Assembly (NCBI GenBank): GCA_016839165.1
Contig: CP069300.1
Coordinates: 3,968,001-4,032,000, forward strand
Direction: 5' to 3'
Length of the DNA: 64,000 nt
From: Bradyrhizobium sp. PSBB068
Lineage (GTDB): Bacteria > Pseudomonadota > Alphaproteobacteria > Rhizobiales > Xanthobacteraceae
The position numbers and the translations under genes are program-made. Positions 18,207-26,389 of the stretch are shown in pieces. A model generated the notes under the pieces. The model saw only the letters and a list, made by a program, of their open reading frames with translations. It was not told the origin of the DNA and searched no databases. Position 1 is the stretch's first letter. Every line of letters starts with the position of its first letter.

Positions 18207-19133
18207 TCACGAGTGCCCGAGAGGCCCCAGCCCTTGCCGCGCCGCGCGCAGCGGCCGCGGAAAGGCCTGTGCGCAAGCGACGCCGAGTAGCGCGAGGCCG
18301 CCGCCGATGACATGGAATGGCTTCACCGGCTCGCCCAGCATCACGATCGCGGCCGCGGCGGTCAGCACCGGCAACAGGTTCATGAAGATCGCGCAGCGGT
18401 TCGGGCCGAGCTGCGCGACACCGCGGATCCACAGGAACGGCAGCACCACCGAGGCCAGCGCGCCGGCATAGATGATCAGCGGCAGCGTTGCGGCGTTGAC
18501 CTGCCGCAGCGGCGCCGGCGTTGCGAGAAATGCGGGAAACATCACCGCCAGCGCACACAGCGCCTGCATGTAGGTCGACTGCCACCCGGTGATCGGCAGA
18601 TTCCAGCGCTTCAGCAGCACGCCGTACAACGCGTAGACGATCGCGGCGAGCAGCATCAACGCGTCGCCCGCATGCACGCCGTTCTGCAACAGCGAAGACA
18701 AGTCGCCGCCGCTGACGAGATAGACGAGGCCGGCAAACGACAGCGGCGCGCCGCAGATCATGCCGAGCGTCGGCTGCTCGCCGAGCAGCGCGGCACTGAG
18801 GCCAACGGTCAGGAGCGGCGTCAAGGCTGTGAACACCGCCATGTTGGTCGCGGTCGTGGTCTCGGCCGCGAGGTACGACAGGCTCTGGAACAGGCACATC
18901 GCCAGGAAGCCGAGGATCGCGAGTGGCCCGAGATGCGGCCAGATCGCGAGACGATTGCGCCAGGCTCCGTGCGCCACGAACGGAGACATCAGCAGGACCG
19001 CGACCAGCAGACGATAGAAGGTGATCGCCTGCGGACCGATCGTGTGCGCCGAGAGACGGGAGACGATGACGTTGCCCGCCCACAGGACGATGGCAACGAA
19101 GGGATAGAGAAGTGCGGCTTTCTGCTTGAACAT
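18207..19133 (-). CDS. EamA/DMT-superfamily transporter
   Basis: A 308-residue inner-membrane protein with ten predicted helices in two EamA halves. The first starts YPFVAIVLWAGNVIVSRLSA and the second ALMLLAAIVYALYGVLLKRW. Such proteins export metabolites, amino acids or drugs; the substrate cannot be read from the sequence. It is divergent from an AraC-type regulator (19244), 110 bp away, which is a common regulator-exporter arrangement. Confidence 0.9.
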   Translation of the reverse strand: MFKQKAALLYPFVAIVLWAGNVIVSRLSAHTIGPQAITFYRLLVAVLLMSPFVAHGAWRNRLAIWPHLGPLAILGFLAMCLFQSLSYLAAETTTATNMAVFTALTPLLTVGLSAALLGEQPTLGMICGAPLSFAGLVYLVSGGDLSSLLQNGVHAGDALMLLAAIVYALYGVLLKRWNLPITGWQSTYMQALCALAVMFPAFLATPAPLRQVNAATLPLIIYAGALASVVLPFLWIRGVAQLGPNRCAIFMNLLPVLTAAAAIVMLGEPVKPFHVIGGGLALLGVACAQAFPRPLRAARQGLGPLGHS

Positions 19134-19243
19134 GACCTTGGCAGCGCGTTGGTGAAAGACCCACCAGCAACTACTTGTCGCGCCAACGTCCGTCTCACGC
19201 TAGAGTGACGTCACCTAGCGAGATTGGGACATGAAATGAGGAA

Positions 19244-20017
19244 GTGTTGGACGAGCTGATCACGCGGCACCTCGACTATCACGCCACGGCGCGGCCGATG
19301 GCGGCGATGGAGATCGACTATCCGAGCGGCGCGTCGACCGGCCTGCACGCGCATCCGCGCGGCCAGCTGCTCTACGCGATCGAGGGCGTGATGATCGTGC
19401 GCTGTGCCGAGGGCACCTGGGTGGTGCCGCCCAATCGTGCGGTGTGGCTGGTCGCAGGACTCGAGCACGAGGTCCGCATGTGCGGCGCGGTCAAGATCCG
19501 CACCGTGTTCGTCGATGCCGGCGCGGCTCCCGATCTACCGCAGACCAGCTGCGTGTTCACGGTCTCGCCGCTGCTGCGCGAATTGTTCGTCGCCGCGATG
19601 CGCGTGCCGCTGGACTACGCGCCTGCGACCTCGGACGAGCGCCTGATGCACGTGCTGCTCGACCAGTTGCGCGAGGTCGATGTGCTGCCGTTGCATCTGC
19701 CGATGCCGCGCGACCAAAGGCTCGCGCGGATCTGCGCGACGCTGGTGAGCCGCCCGGACGATGCCTCCACCGCCGAGCAGTGGGCAAACCGCTTGAGGTT
19801 GACGTCGAAGACGATCCATCGTCTGTTCGCCAGGGAAACCGGCATGACGTTCGGCGAATGGCGTCAGCAGGCGCGTCTGCTGTTCGCGCTCGAACGCCTC
19901 GCGCGCGGCGCGCGGGTGGTCGATGTCGCGCTCGATGCCGGCTATGCCAGCCAGAGCGCCTTCACCGCGATGTTCCGCCGGCATTTTGGCGTGCCGCCGA
20001 ACGCTTTCTATCGGTAA
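19244..20017 (+). CDS. AraC-family regulator with cupin sensor domain
   Basis: A 257-residue protein: an N-terminal cupin-like domain (residues about 20-80, GLHAHPRGQLLYAIEG) and a C-terminal double helix-turn-helix (LRLTSKTIHRLFARETGMTF and VVDVALDAGYASQSAFTAMFRR). The start is GTG 19244 or TTG 19247, both close to a GAGGA. It is divergent from the EamA transporter and probably regulates it. The effector is unknown. Confidence 0.9.
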   Translation: MLDELITRHLDYHATARPMAAMEIDYPSGASTGLHAHPRGQLLYAIEGVMIVRCAEGTWVVPPNRAVWLVAGLEHEVRMCGAVKIRTVFVDAGAAPDLPQTSCVFTVSPLLRELFVAAMRVPLDYAPATSDERLMHVLLDQLREVDVLPLHLPMPRDQRLARICATLVSRPDDASTAEQWANRLRLTSKTIHRLFARETGMTFGEWRQQARLLFALERLARGARVVDVALDAGYASQSAFTAMFRRHFGVPPNAFYR

Positions 20018-20034
20018 GTCGTCGAGGCGAAGAA

Positions 20035-20937
20035 CTAGCGCTCCGCAGGCACCGACTGCGCCGCCGGCCCCAGGATCCATTCCCTGAATGCCGTGATCTT
20101 CGGAAGCGACTGCCTGTTGTCGGGGCAGAGGAGATAATACGCGAACTCTTCCAGATGTGCGGTCTCCAGCAGCTGGACCAGTTCTCCGCTCTCGATCTCG
20201 CTTGCGACCATCGCCGCCGGCAGCAGCCCAGCGCCCTGCCCGGTCAGCACGGCCTTCAGCAGCAGACTGCTGTCATCGAACGACGGTCCGCGCGGCGCGC
20301 GCACCTCCGCGATGCCGTTGGCCTGAAACCACAGGCTCCAGCCCTTGCGATCGGCGTCATGCACCTGCGGCCAGGTCGCGAGGTCGCCGGGAGATGCCGG
20401 CCGGCCGAGACGCGCAACCAGCGACGGCGCGGCCACCACCACCATCTCGACTGTCACGACGCGGTCGCTGCGCAGCCCCGGATAGCGGCCGAGGCCGTGG
20501 CGCACCGCGACGTCGATGCCGCTGCGCGAGAAATCGATCAGCGTGTTGCTGGTGACGATCTGCAGATCGATCTCGGGATGGGTGTTCTGAAACGACGTCA
20601 TGCGCGGCACCAACCAGGCCGACGCAAAGAACGGCGTGACGCTCACCGTCAGCGTGCCGACATCAACGGATGCAGCGACGCGGCGCGATGCCTCCGCGAT
20701 CTGGCGAAACGCATTGCGGATCGACGGCAGATAGTCGCGTCCGGCGTCGGTGAGATAGATGCCGCGCGGCACCCGCTCGAACAGCTTGACGCCGAGATGC
20801 GCCTCCAGCGTCTTGAGCATCTGGCTGACCGCGCCCGGCGTCACGTACAGCTCCTCGGCCGCGAGCTTCACCGAGAGATGGCGGGCGGCGGATTCGAATG
20901 CTTTGAGCGCGTTCAGGGGCGGAAGCCGGTTTTCCAT
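20035..20937 (-). CDS. LysR-family regulator (GcvA-like)
   Basis: A 300-residue LTTR. The N-terminal wHTH reads PPLNALKAFESAARHLSVKL with AAEELYVTPGAVSQMLKTLE, in the style of GcvA. The effector-binding domain starts near residue 90 (GTLTVSVTPFFASAWLVPRM). It is divergent from the thioesterase-MFS pair at 21144-22909. A near-palindrome TTAGATCTTCTAATCT begins four bases before its start codon and a second copy lies 121 bp away, so autoregulation together with control of the divergent pair is inferred. Confidence 0.93.
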   Translation of the reverse strand: MENRLPPLNALKAFESAARHLSVKLAAEELYVTPGAVSQMLKTLEAHLGVKLFERVPRGIYLTDAGRDYLPSIRNAFRQIAEASRRVAASVDVGTLTVSVTPFFASAWLVPRMTSFQNTHPEIDLQIVTSNTLIDFSRSGIDVAVRHGLGRYPGLRSDRVVTVEMVVVAAPSLVARLGRPASPGDLATWPQVHDADRKGWSLWFQANGIAEVRAPRGPSFDDSSLLLKAVLTGQGAGLLPAAMVASEIESGELVQLLETAHLEEFAYYLLCPDNRQSLPKITAFREWILGPAAQSVPAER

Positions 20938-20940
20938 GAT

Positions 20941-20956
20941 TTAGATCTTCTAATCT
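20941..20956. promoter_or_regulatory. candidate LysR operator, copy 1
   Basis: TTAGATCTTCTAATCT, just upstream of the LysR start codon (20937). It matches the palindrome at 21062-21077 at 15 of 16 bases. The position over the likely ribosome binding site and 5' end of the LysR gene suggests autorepression. Confidence 0.6.
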
Positions 20957-21058
20957 CAATTGCGTAGCAAATCTGGTTTGCCAATCCGACGTCCCAGGCG
21001 CTCTATCAGCTATCTTAACGCTGAAAGCCGCGTCAACGCAGAGAAAGTCGAACCAATA

Positions 21059-21077
21059 AGATTAGATCATCTAATCT
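21059..21077. promoter_or_regulatory. candidate LysR operator, copy 2 (perfect palindrome)
   Basis: AGATTAGAT, one central C, then ATCTAATCT: a perfect 9+1+9 palindrome, extended by one more A/T pair on each side. It contains the TTAGATC(A/T)TCTAATCT core shared with copy 1 and lies 66 bp before the thioesterase start, where an LTTR recognition site would activate the divergent operon. Confidence 0.65.
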
Positions 21078-21143
21078 TTCGTTCCGGCGTTCGCCAGCTG
21101 CTTTCGGTTCCTTTGATGAAGCCAGGACTGATGGAACCAGGAC

Positions 21144-21650
21144 ATGATTGACGTCCCAAACACACTCGCTCTGCACGAGGTCGCTGCAGACGGCCATCCC
21201 AACCAACTCGTCGATCGCATCAACGAATCGCAATCCGGCAGCCTGCCCGGCCTGCTCGACTTCCGATGGCTCAATGCCGGACGCGGCCACATCAGCGGTC
21301 GCTTCGAGATCTCAGCGAAGCACTTCTCGCCGCACGGGCTGCTGCATGGCGCAAGCATCGTCGCGTTGGCGGACACTGCATGCGGGTTCGGCTGCCTCGC
21401 CTCCTTACCGGAGGGCGCGATCGGCTTCGCCACCGGAGAGTTGAAGACGAACTTCATCGGCGCAGCGCGCGAAGGCGGCGTGAGCTGCGACGCGCGCCTC
21501 GTTCACGCCGGCCGCACCACCCAGGTGTGGGATGCCGAAATCCGCAGCGAGTCGACCGGCAAGACCATCGCGCTGTTTCGTTGCACGCAGATGCTGCTTT
21601 ACCCGCCGGCCAAGGCTGGCGGTCGCGCGCCGCAGGGAGAACGATCGTGA
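21144..21650 (+). CDS. PaaI-type hotdog thioesterase
   Basis: A 168-residue protein of the hotdog fold that hydrolyses acyl-CoA or aryl-CoA thioesters. FSPHGLLHGASIVALADTAC is the characteristic HGG-like helix with the catalytic Asp, and TGELKTNFIGAAREG is the following strand pair. The substrate is not readable. Its TGA overlaps the GTG start of the MFS gene (GTGA), so the two are coupled. The divergent LysR probably controls them. Confidence 0.9.
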   Translation: MIDVPNTLALHEVAADGHPNQLVDRINESQSGSLPGLLDFRWLNAGRGHISGRFEISAKHFSPHGLLHGASIVALADTACGFGCLASLPEGAIGFATGELKTNFIGAAREGGVSCDARLVHAGRTTQVWDAEIRSESTGKTIALFRCTQMLLYPPAKAGGRAPQGERS

Positions 21651-22909
21651 GGGACGCCGTCATGCACGCCGGTTATCAGCGAGCAAAGCCGTTCTACGGC
21701 TGGATTGTCGTCGCGGCGGCTTTCGTCGTGACCTTCATCGGCTTCGGCAGCGCCTACACGTTCTCGTCCTTTGTCGAGTCCTTGCAACGGGAGTTCGGCG
21801 CCTCACGCGGCGCGGTGTCGCTGGTGTTCTCCTTCGCGGGCTTCCTGTATTTTGGTCTCGGCATCGTCTCCGGTGCGCTTGCCGATCGCTGGGGCGCACG
21901 CAGGCTCGCGGTCCTCGGAATGACCCTCGTCGGCCTCGGCATGGTGCTCGCCGGACAGGCGCAGACCATCCTTCAGGTCTACGCCGCCTACAGCATCGGC
22001 ATCGGCGCCGGCGTCGGTTGCGCCTATGTCCCGACCTTGGGCGCCGTGCAGCGCTGGTTCGTTCGGCGGCGCGGTTTTGCATCGGGCCTCGCGGTCAGCG
22101 GGATCGGGGTCGGGACGCTGGTGATGCCGCCGCTCGCGACCTGGCTGATCGCGAGCTTCGGCTGGCGCGATGCCTACGTCGTGCTGGGCGTCGTCGCCGC
22201 CGTCGCCGGGATCGGCGCATCGCTGCTGATCGCGGATGATCCGCGCCGCTACGGCACCGGACCGGACGGTGATCCGCTTGAGGCGGCTTCAAGCACGGCA
22301 CTCCGCCAAGGCGTTTCGATCCTCGGTGCGGTCCGAACCGCCCGCTTCGCCGGGCTCTACGCGGCCTGCCTGATCAGCGCGTTCGGCGTGTTCGTGCCCT
22401 TCGTGCACCTGGTGCCGTTCGCGATCGATCATCAGGTGGCGCCGGCGCTTGCCGTGCTGCTGCTCGGAATGATCGGTGTCGGCAGCACCGCCGGCCGGTT
22501 CTTCCTCGGCGGCATCGCCGACAGGATGGGGCGCGATGCGTTCCTGATTGCGATGTATCTCGGCATGGCCGCCGCGCTCGCGATCTGGGCGATCGCAGGC
22601 ACTTTCTGGTCGCTCACAGTGTTCGCGCTGCTGTTCGGCGTGTTCTATGGCGGCTGGGTCGCGATCCTGCCCGCCGTGGTCACCGACCATTTCGGCGGCC
22701 GCAATGTCGGCGGCATCATCGGCATCCTCTACACCAGCGTCGCGTTCGGGACGCTGCTGGGTCCGAGCGCCGCCGGCTTCGCCTTCGATATCAGCCACAG
22801 TTACTTCATTCCGGTGGCGATCAGCGCAGCCGCCAACCTCGTCGCCGCCCTCATCGCTGCCGCGACGATGCGAACCGCCTCGCCGATTGGCTCGGTCACG
22901 CAGCATTGA
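21647..22909 (+). CDS. MFS transporter (oxalate/formate antiporter-like, OFA family)
   Basis: A 420-residue, 12-helix major facilitator. GTG 21647 overlaps the thioesterase stop and has AGGGAGA upstream; an in-frame ATG lies at 21662. FYGWIVVAAAFVVTFIGFGS and the TM2-3 loop GALADRWGARRLAVLG are typical of the monocarboxylate/OFA branch. Coupling with a thioesterase suggests uptake or export of a carboxylic acid, but this is inference. Confidence 0.9.
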   Translation: MRDAVMHAGYQRAKPFYGWIVVAAAFVVTFIGFGSAYTFSSFVESLQREFGASRGAVSLVFSFAGFLYFGLGIVSGALADRWGARRLAVLGMTLVGLGMVLAGQAQTILQVYAAYSIGIGAGVGCAYVPTLGAVQRWFVRRRGFASGLAVSGIGVGTLVMPPLATWLIASFGWRDAYVVLGVVAAVAGIGASLLIADDPRRYGTGPDGDPLEAASSTALRQGVSILGAVRTARFAGLYAACLISAFGVFVPFVHLVPFAIDHQVAPALAVLLLGMIGVGSTAGRFFLGGIADRMGRDAFLIAMYLGMAAALAIWAIAGTFWSLTVFALLFGVFYGGWVAILPAVVTDHFGGRNVGGIIGILYTSVAFGTLLGPSAAGFAFDISHSYFIPVAISAAANLVAALIAAATMRTASPIGSVTQH

Positions 22910-22996
22910 CGTCGCTATGACGGCCGGTGACATCAGTGCTAGGCTCGGGGATCACCGCCTCCTCGGTTCGAGACCTCTGTGACCCCACGCTTCGCC

Positions 22997-23701
22997 ATGA
23001 CCAATGCCTGGACCTATCGGCGAGCCGACCGTGACGGCATCGTCGAGCTGGCATCGTGGCACGGCGCCGGTTCGCTCGGCCTCAAGCCGCACTTTCATGA
23101 CGAGAGCCAGATCGTGCTGGTGCTGTCGGGGTTGCGCGCCTTTCGCATCGACGGCACCACCGTAACTGTGCCCGCCGGCCATGCCGCGCTCATTCCCGCC
23201 GGAATGTTGCATGCGCCGCTACCGACACCGGACGAGGAGACGGTTTGCCTCAATGCTTATTTTCCGGCCAGCCGCGCCGCCTCGTCGGTCCGGATCATCC
23301 GCGTTGAGGGGCGCTTTCGACGCGTCGAGGAGATATCGCCCGAGTACATCCTCGATATCGCGGGCGACATCGGCGCGCGCGAGCCGTCTCCATCGGCCGG
23401 GCTCGCCGGCCGGACAAGGCTCGGCGCCGCTCTGAAGGAGAGCCTCGAGCCGATCTGCGAGATCGCCGCAGGCTTCGGGCGAAGCCGCGAAGGGTTCAGC
23501 CGCATGGTGAGGCGCGAGCTCGGCGTCGCGCCGCATGCGTTCCGCCTGCTCGCCCGGCTCAATTTTGCGCGACAGCTGCTGCGCGCCGGCGATCCGATCG
23601 CGATGGTTGCGGTCGATGCGGGCTTCTCCGACCAGAGCCACCTCACCCGTCTGTTCCGCCGCACCTTTGGCACCACACCGGGCGTCTATTGGCGTGACTG
23701 A
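22997..23701 (+). CDS. AraC-family regulator with cupin domain
   Basis: About 234 residues from ATG 22997, or 240 from GTG 22979. The cupin part includes LKPHFHDESQIVLVLSG and AALIPAGMLHAPLP. The C-terminal AraC domain has SREGFSRMVRRELGVAPHAF and AMVAVDAGFSDQSHLTRLFR. It lies between the MFS gene and the TSUP permease, both in the same direction. It probably controls the permease at 23775, 73 bp downstream, but could be separate. Confidence 0.9.
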   Translation: MTNAWTYRRADRDGIVELASWHGAGSLGLKPHFHDESQIVLVLSGLRAFRIDGTTVTVPAGHAALIPAGMLHAPLPTPDEETVCLNAYFPASRAASSVRIIRVEGRFRRVEEISPEYILDIAGDIGAREPSPSAGLAGRTRLGAALKESLEPICEIAAGFGRSREGFSRMVRRELGVAPHAFRLLARLNFARQLLRAGDPIAMVAVDAGFSDQSHLTRLFRRTFGTTPGVYWRD

Positions 23702-23774
23702 AGCGGCGTCACAGACGTTCCAGACGGACCGCGGCCCCGCCCGCTAGCCTGCTCACCCTCGAATTGGGTGACGC

Positions 23775-24539
23775 ATGGATATCCAGACAGGCCTTCTGCT
23801 GTTCGCCGCCGGTATCGCGGGAGGCATCATCAACGCCTTGGCGGGCGGCGCGACGCTGATCACGTTTCCGGCGATGCTCGCGGCGGGCTTGCCGGCGATC
23901 ATCGCCAACGCATCGAACGCGGTGGCGATCTCGCCGGGGCATCTGATCGCCGCGCTCGCCGATCGCGGCAAGCTGCCGCCGCCGACACGGCGCACGATCA
24001 GCCTCGTCCTCGTCTCGACGCTCGGCGGCGCGATCGGCGCCGGCGTCCTGCTGCTGCTTCCCGAGCGGCTATTCGTGCTGCCGGTGCCGGCCCTGATCGG
24101 CTTCGCGACGCTGTTGTTTGCCTTCGCGCCGCATATCCAGAGCTGGACCATCGGGCAGCAGAAGACCGCGACCCTGCCCTCGACCCGGGCGAGCGCTGCC
24201 GTGCTGGGACTGGCATGTGTCTATGGCGGGTTCTTCGGCGCCGGGCTCGGCGTCATCCTGACCGCGGCGCTGTCGGTCACGGAGCCCAACGATATCAGGG
24301 CGATCAAGGCGTTGAAGAACCTGCTTGCGACCTGCGTGTCGCTCGCCGCCACAGCGATCTTCATCGTGCAGGGAGCGGTGCGCTGGCCGGAGACGTGGGT
24401 CATGCTGCTCGGCGCCATGGCCGGCGGCTATGCGGGAGGTCACCTGATCCGGGTGCTTCCCGCGACCATCGTCCGCCAGTTCGTCATTGTGGCGGGAGCG
24501 GCGATGACCGTGCTCTACGCCGCGCGATACTGGTTCTAG
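23775..24539 (+). CDS. TauE/SafE (TSUP) family permease
   Basis: A 254-residue membrane protein with about eight helices. GIAGGIINALAGGATLITFP and the second-half repeat VYGGFFGAGLGVILTAAL are the duplicated glycine-rich family motifs. Members export sulfite, sulfoacetate or related organosulfur anions; the substrate here is unknown. It follows an AraC regulator and is convergent with the Sel1-like gene at 24644. Confidence 0.92.
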   Translation: MDIQTGLLLFAAGIAGGIINALAGGATLITFPAMLAAGLPAIIANASNAVAISPGHLIAALADRGKLPPPTRRTISLVLVSTLGGAIGAGVLLLLPERLFVLPVPALIGFATLLFAFAPHIQSWTIGQQKTATLPSTRASAAVLGLACVYGGFFGAGLGVILTAALSVTEPNDIRAIKALKNLLATCVSLAATAIFIVQGAVRWPETWVMLLGAMAGGYAGGHLIRVLPATIVRQFVIVAGAAMTVLYAARYWF

Positions 24540-24587
24540 GTGGAGCGAGGGAGCCGAGGCTCCCGGCTCGAGAGCTGCTAGGCTTGG

Positions 24588-24631
24588 GCGTTTTCGCGCG
24601 AAGCGGTTACCGGTTCGCGCGGAGAAAACGC
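24588..24631. repeat. imperfect inverted repeat of a Bradyrhizobium-like intergenic type
   Basis: GCGTTTTCGCGCGAAGCGG, a four-base loop, then CGGTTCGCGCGGAGAAAACGC. The arms pair at most positions. It lies between two convergent genes, so it may also serve as a transcription terminator. I recall similar units as frequent in Bradyrhizobium genomes; that part is memory and unverified here. Confidence 0.6.
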
Positions 24632-24643
24632 GCCAAACGAAAC

Positions 24644-24910
24644 CTAATGCGTCGTCATCCAGGCGCGGGCTTCGCGCTGGGCAGCCGCGATCTCGACATC
24701 GGACATCTGCTCGGCGACTTCGCGGCGGTGCGCGATCGCGTCGGTACGTCCCTTGAGCGCCGCCAGGTTGAACCATTTGTGCGCCGCGACGAGGTTGACC
24801 ACGCCGGAACGGCCGCTCGCCCAATACATGCCGCGCTCGAACAGCACGTCCTGGATTGCAGTCGCAGCAACCGGGACCGCGCTTTCCTGATCGATGACCC
24901 CCTGAAACAT
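24644..24910 (-). CDS. small Sel1-like protein
   Basis: An 88-residue protein with one Sel1-type unit: MYWASGRSGVVNLVAAHKWF then NLAALKGRTDAIAHRREVAE, ending EAARQREARAWM-like sequence. Such repeats form alpha-solenoids used for protein contacts. The ATG at 24910 is preferred since AGGGGA lies nine bases upstream; the ATG at 24919 is too close to it. A single short copy is unusual compared with multi-repeat Sel1 proteins. No obvious partner nearby. Confidence 0.75.
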   Translation of the reverse strand: MFQGVIDQESAVPVAATAIQDVLFERGMYWASGRSGVVNLVAAHKWFNLAALKGRTDAIAHRREVAEQMSDVEIAAAQREARAWMTTH

Positions 24911-25689
24911 TATCGTCATTCCCCTTTTTGTTGTTGGCCGCCCTCCCCCGAGCGCGGCCCCCGTCCACTGTTCAAACGTCCCGTTATTCGCTCGCCGTTT
25001 GCCGGCTTGTGGGGATGATCATGGCCCATCAAATTTGAAGAGCGGTTTAAGTATCGCGATGAACGGGATGTAAACCGGCGCCGCCGGAGGCGCTGCGCTG
25101 AATCGCAGAAGTGCCTGTGCCGCAGGCATTTCTGCGTATTCGTGAACGCCGGTTTACCGTGGTGTTTCGGACAACGATAACCATGGCGGACAATGGCCCG
25201 CGCATGCCCGCCGACCCGGCGGGCAGTCAGTCTCGAGATTGACCGAAGGGGTGGTGTGACCGCGAGCGATCCGCCGAACGGCGTGCAGCCGGGTACGCGC
25301 GCGCATGCCACGCGAGGCCGTGAAGCCTGACGTCGGACCAGAACTGGAAATGGGAAGATGGTTGCCGGGGCGCGGACTGCGCAAGCCGCCGGAACGAGGG
25401 GGTCGGCGAACACGTCAGGACCAGATTTCAGTCGGCATTGTCGCCGGTGAAATTGCGGAACCAAGCGGGTCCCGCACCGAACGAAGAAATCTCTGTTTCT
25501 TCTGCCGGACCGGTTTTGGGAAGGTCGCCCTCTCCGAAATTCGATCCAGCCGTTTGACCTGATGTCTCGCCGACACCCTCTTTCGTCAGCCAGAGCCTTG
25601 GGGGTGGGATGTGCCTCTCAGCAGTCCGTCCGCTGGCTCTCGCGACGTGCCGGCGTCAAGCCGCCGGCAATCCTCTCAAGGCGAGAGGC
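24911..25689. other. gene-poor intergenic region
   Basis: About 780 bp with no supportable protein gene on either strand; open frames here are short and lack ribosome binding sites. The notable content is the nested inverted repeat at 25071-25156. The right part (25160-25680) has no clear structure that I can see. Confidence 0.5.
25071..25156. repeat. nested inverted repeat, possible structured RNA or cruciform
   Basis: Outer arms TAAACCGGCG (25071-25080) and CGCCGGTTTA (25147-25156) pair perfectly. Inside, CGCAGAAGTGCCTG (25104-25117) pairs with CAGGCATTTCTGCG (25123-25136) over 14 bp, with one position that is G-U in RNA, around a five-base loop. Together this is a two-level stem over 86 bp in a gene-free region. 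It could be a small RNA, a repeat-family member or a terminator-like element; no T tract follows. Confidence 0.6.
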
Positions 25690-25788
25690 TTACTTCTTCT
25701 TGGCGACCTTGCGGGTCTTCTTCGCAGTCTTCTTCACCGCGCTCTTCGCCTTCTTAACCTTCTTCGCCTTCTTTGCCTTCTTAGCCAT
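25690..25788 (-). CDS. 32-residue Lys/Ala-rich basic peptide
   Basis: ATG at 25788 with a strong GGAGGG five bases upstream, then MAKKAKKAKKVKKAKSAVKK, ending KVAKKK and TAA. About half of the residues are lysine. It resembles the Ala/Lys-rich tails of bacterial histone H1-like proteins, and of TopA and Rnr in this window, but stands alone. A nucleic-acid-binding role is inferred from charge only. The mixed use of AAG with GCA, GCG, GTT and GTC codons argues against a simple trinucleotide repeat. Confidence 0.7.
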   Translation of the reverse strand: MAKKAKKAKKVKKAKSAVKKTAKKTRKVAKKK

Positions 25789-26389
25789 GTTGCCCTCCAG
25801 TATGTGAGATGGCTCTCTAGTTCGCTGCGTGCACTCGGGAATCGATATGCACTACTTCCCGAATACACCAACAGACCGAAAAAAACAGTGTCCCGCTTAA
25901 GGAAGTGTTGACGCAGCGATGGCAGCGCACGCAGCGCGCGGCGCAGTTCAAATCGGCGATGCATTCGCGCGACGATGCAAGAAGTGCAACAGCTGTCGAC
26001 ATCGGCATTTGTCAACGTTGCAGGAAATGCCTTGTATTGTAGGCTTTCATTGAATTCGCATTGAAGCGATCGACGCGCGAGCGTCGTTGCGCTGAGTCGC
26101 GAGCGGCGACGAAAAGCGGCGCGTCGCGGACGCCGAGTCGTAATTTTTGGCAATGAAAAAATTTTCGTGGGAAAGACGGCTTTTGCCTCGTTTGCGGTCA
26201 TCCGAGCCGGTTTCGCGAACGAATCGCAGCTTCGCCGATTCGGCGTCGAGGGCGTCAGTGCGCCGTCGCGGGAGGCTGTGAGCTGGGATCACGCCGCGTT
26301 CACGCGCGCGCGACGAAGCCGAAGGTGATCGCACGGGAGCATGATCCGGTCGGATCATGCGCCAAGGACAACATCATTGTCCTGTTGGT
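25789..26389. other. intergenic region upstream of the Lys/Ala peptide gene, no supported gene
   Basis: About 600 bp, lower in GC than its surroundings, with short cysteine-rich or arginine-rich open frames that do not look like proteins. It separates the peptide gene from the gatB stop; both genes read on the minus strand, so the peptide's promoter should lie here. Confidence 0.45.

Noticed and set aside
19444..20967. Plus-strand frame of 507 codons over AraC and LysR genes
   Set aside because: It is out of frame with AraC and antisense to LysR, both of which have clear HTH motifs.
25817..26008. Minus-strand 63-codon cysteine-rich frame
   Set aside because: No ribosome binding site, no sensible hydrophobic or domain pattern; treated as chance.
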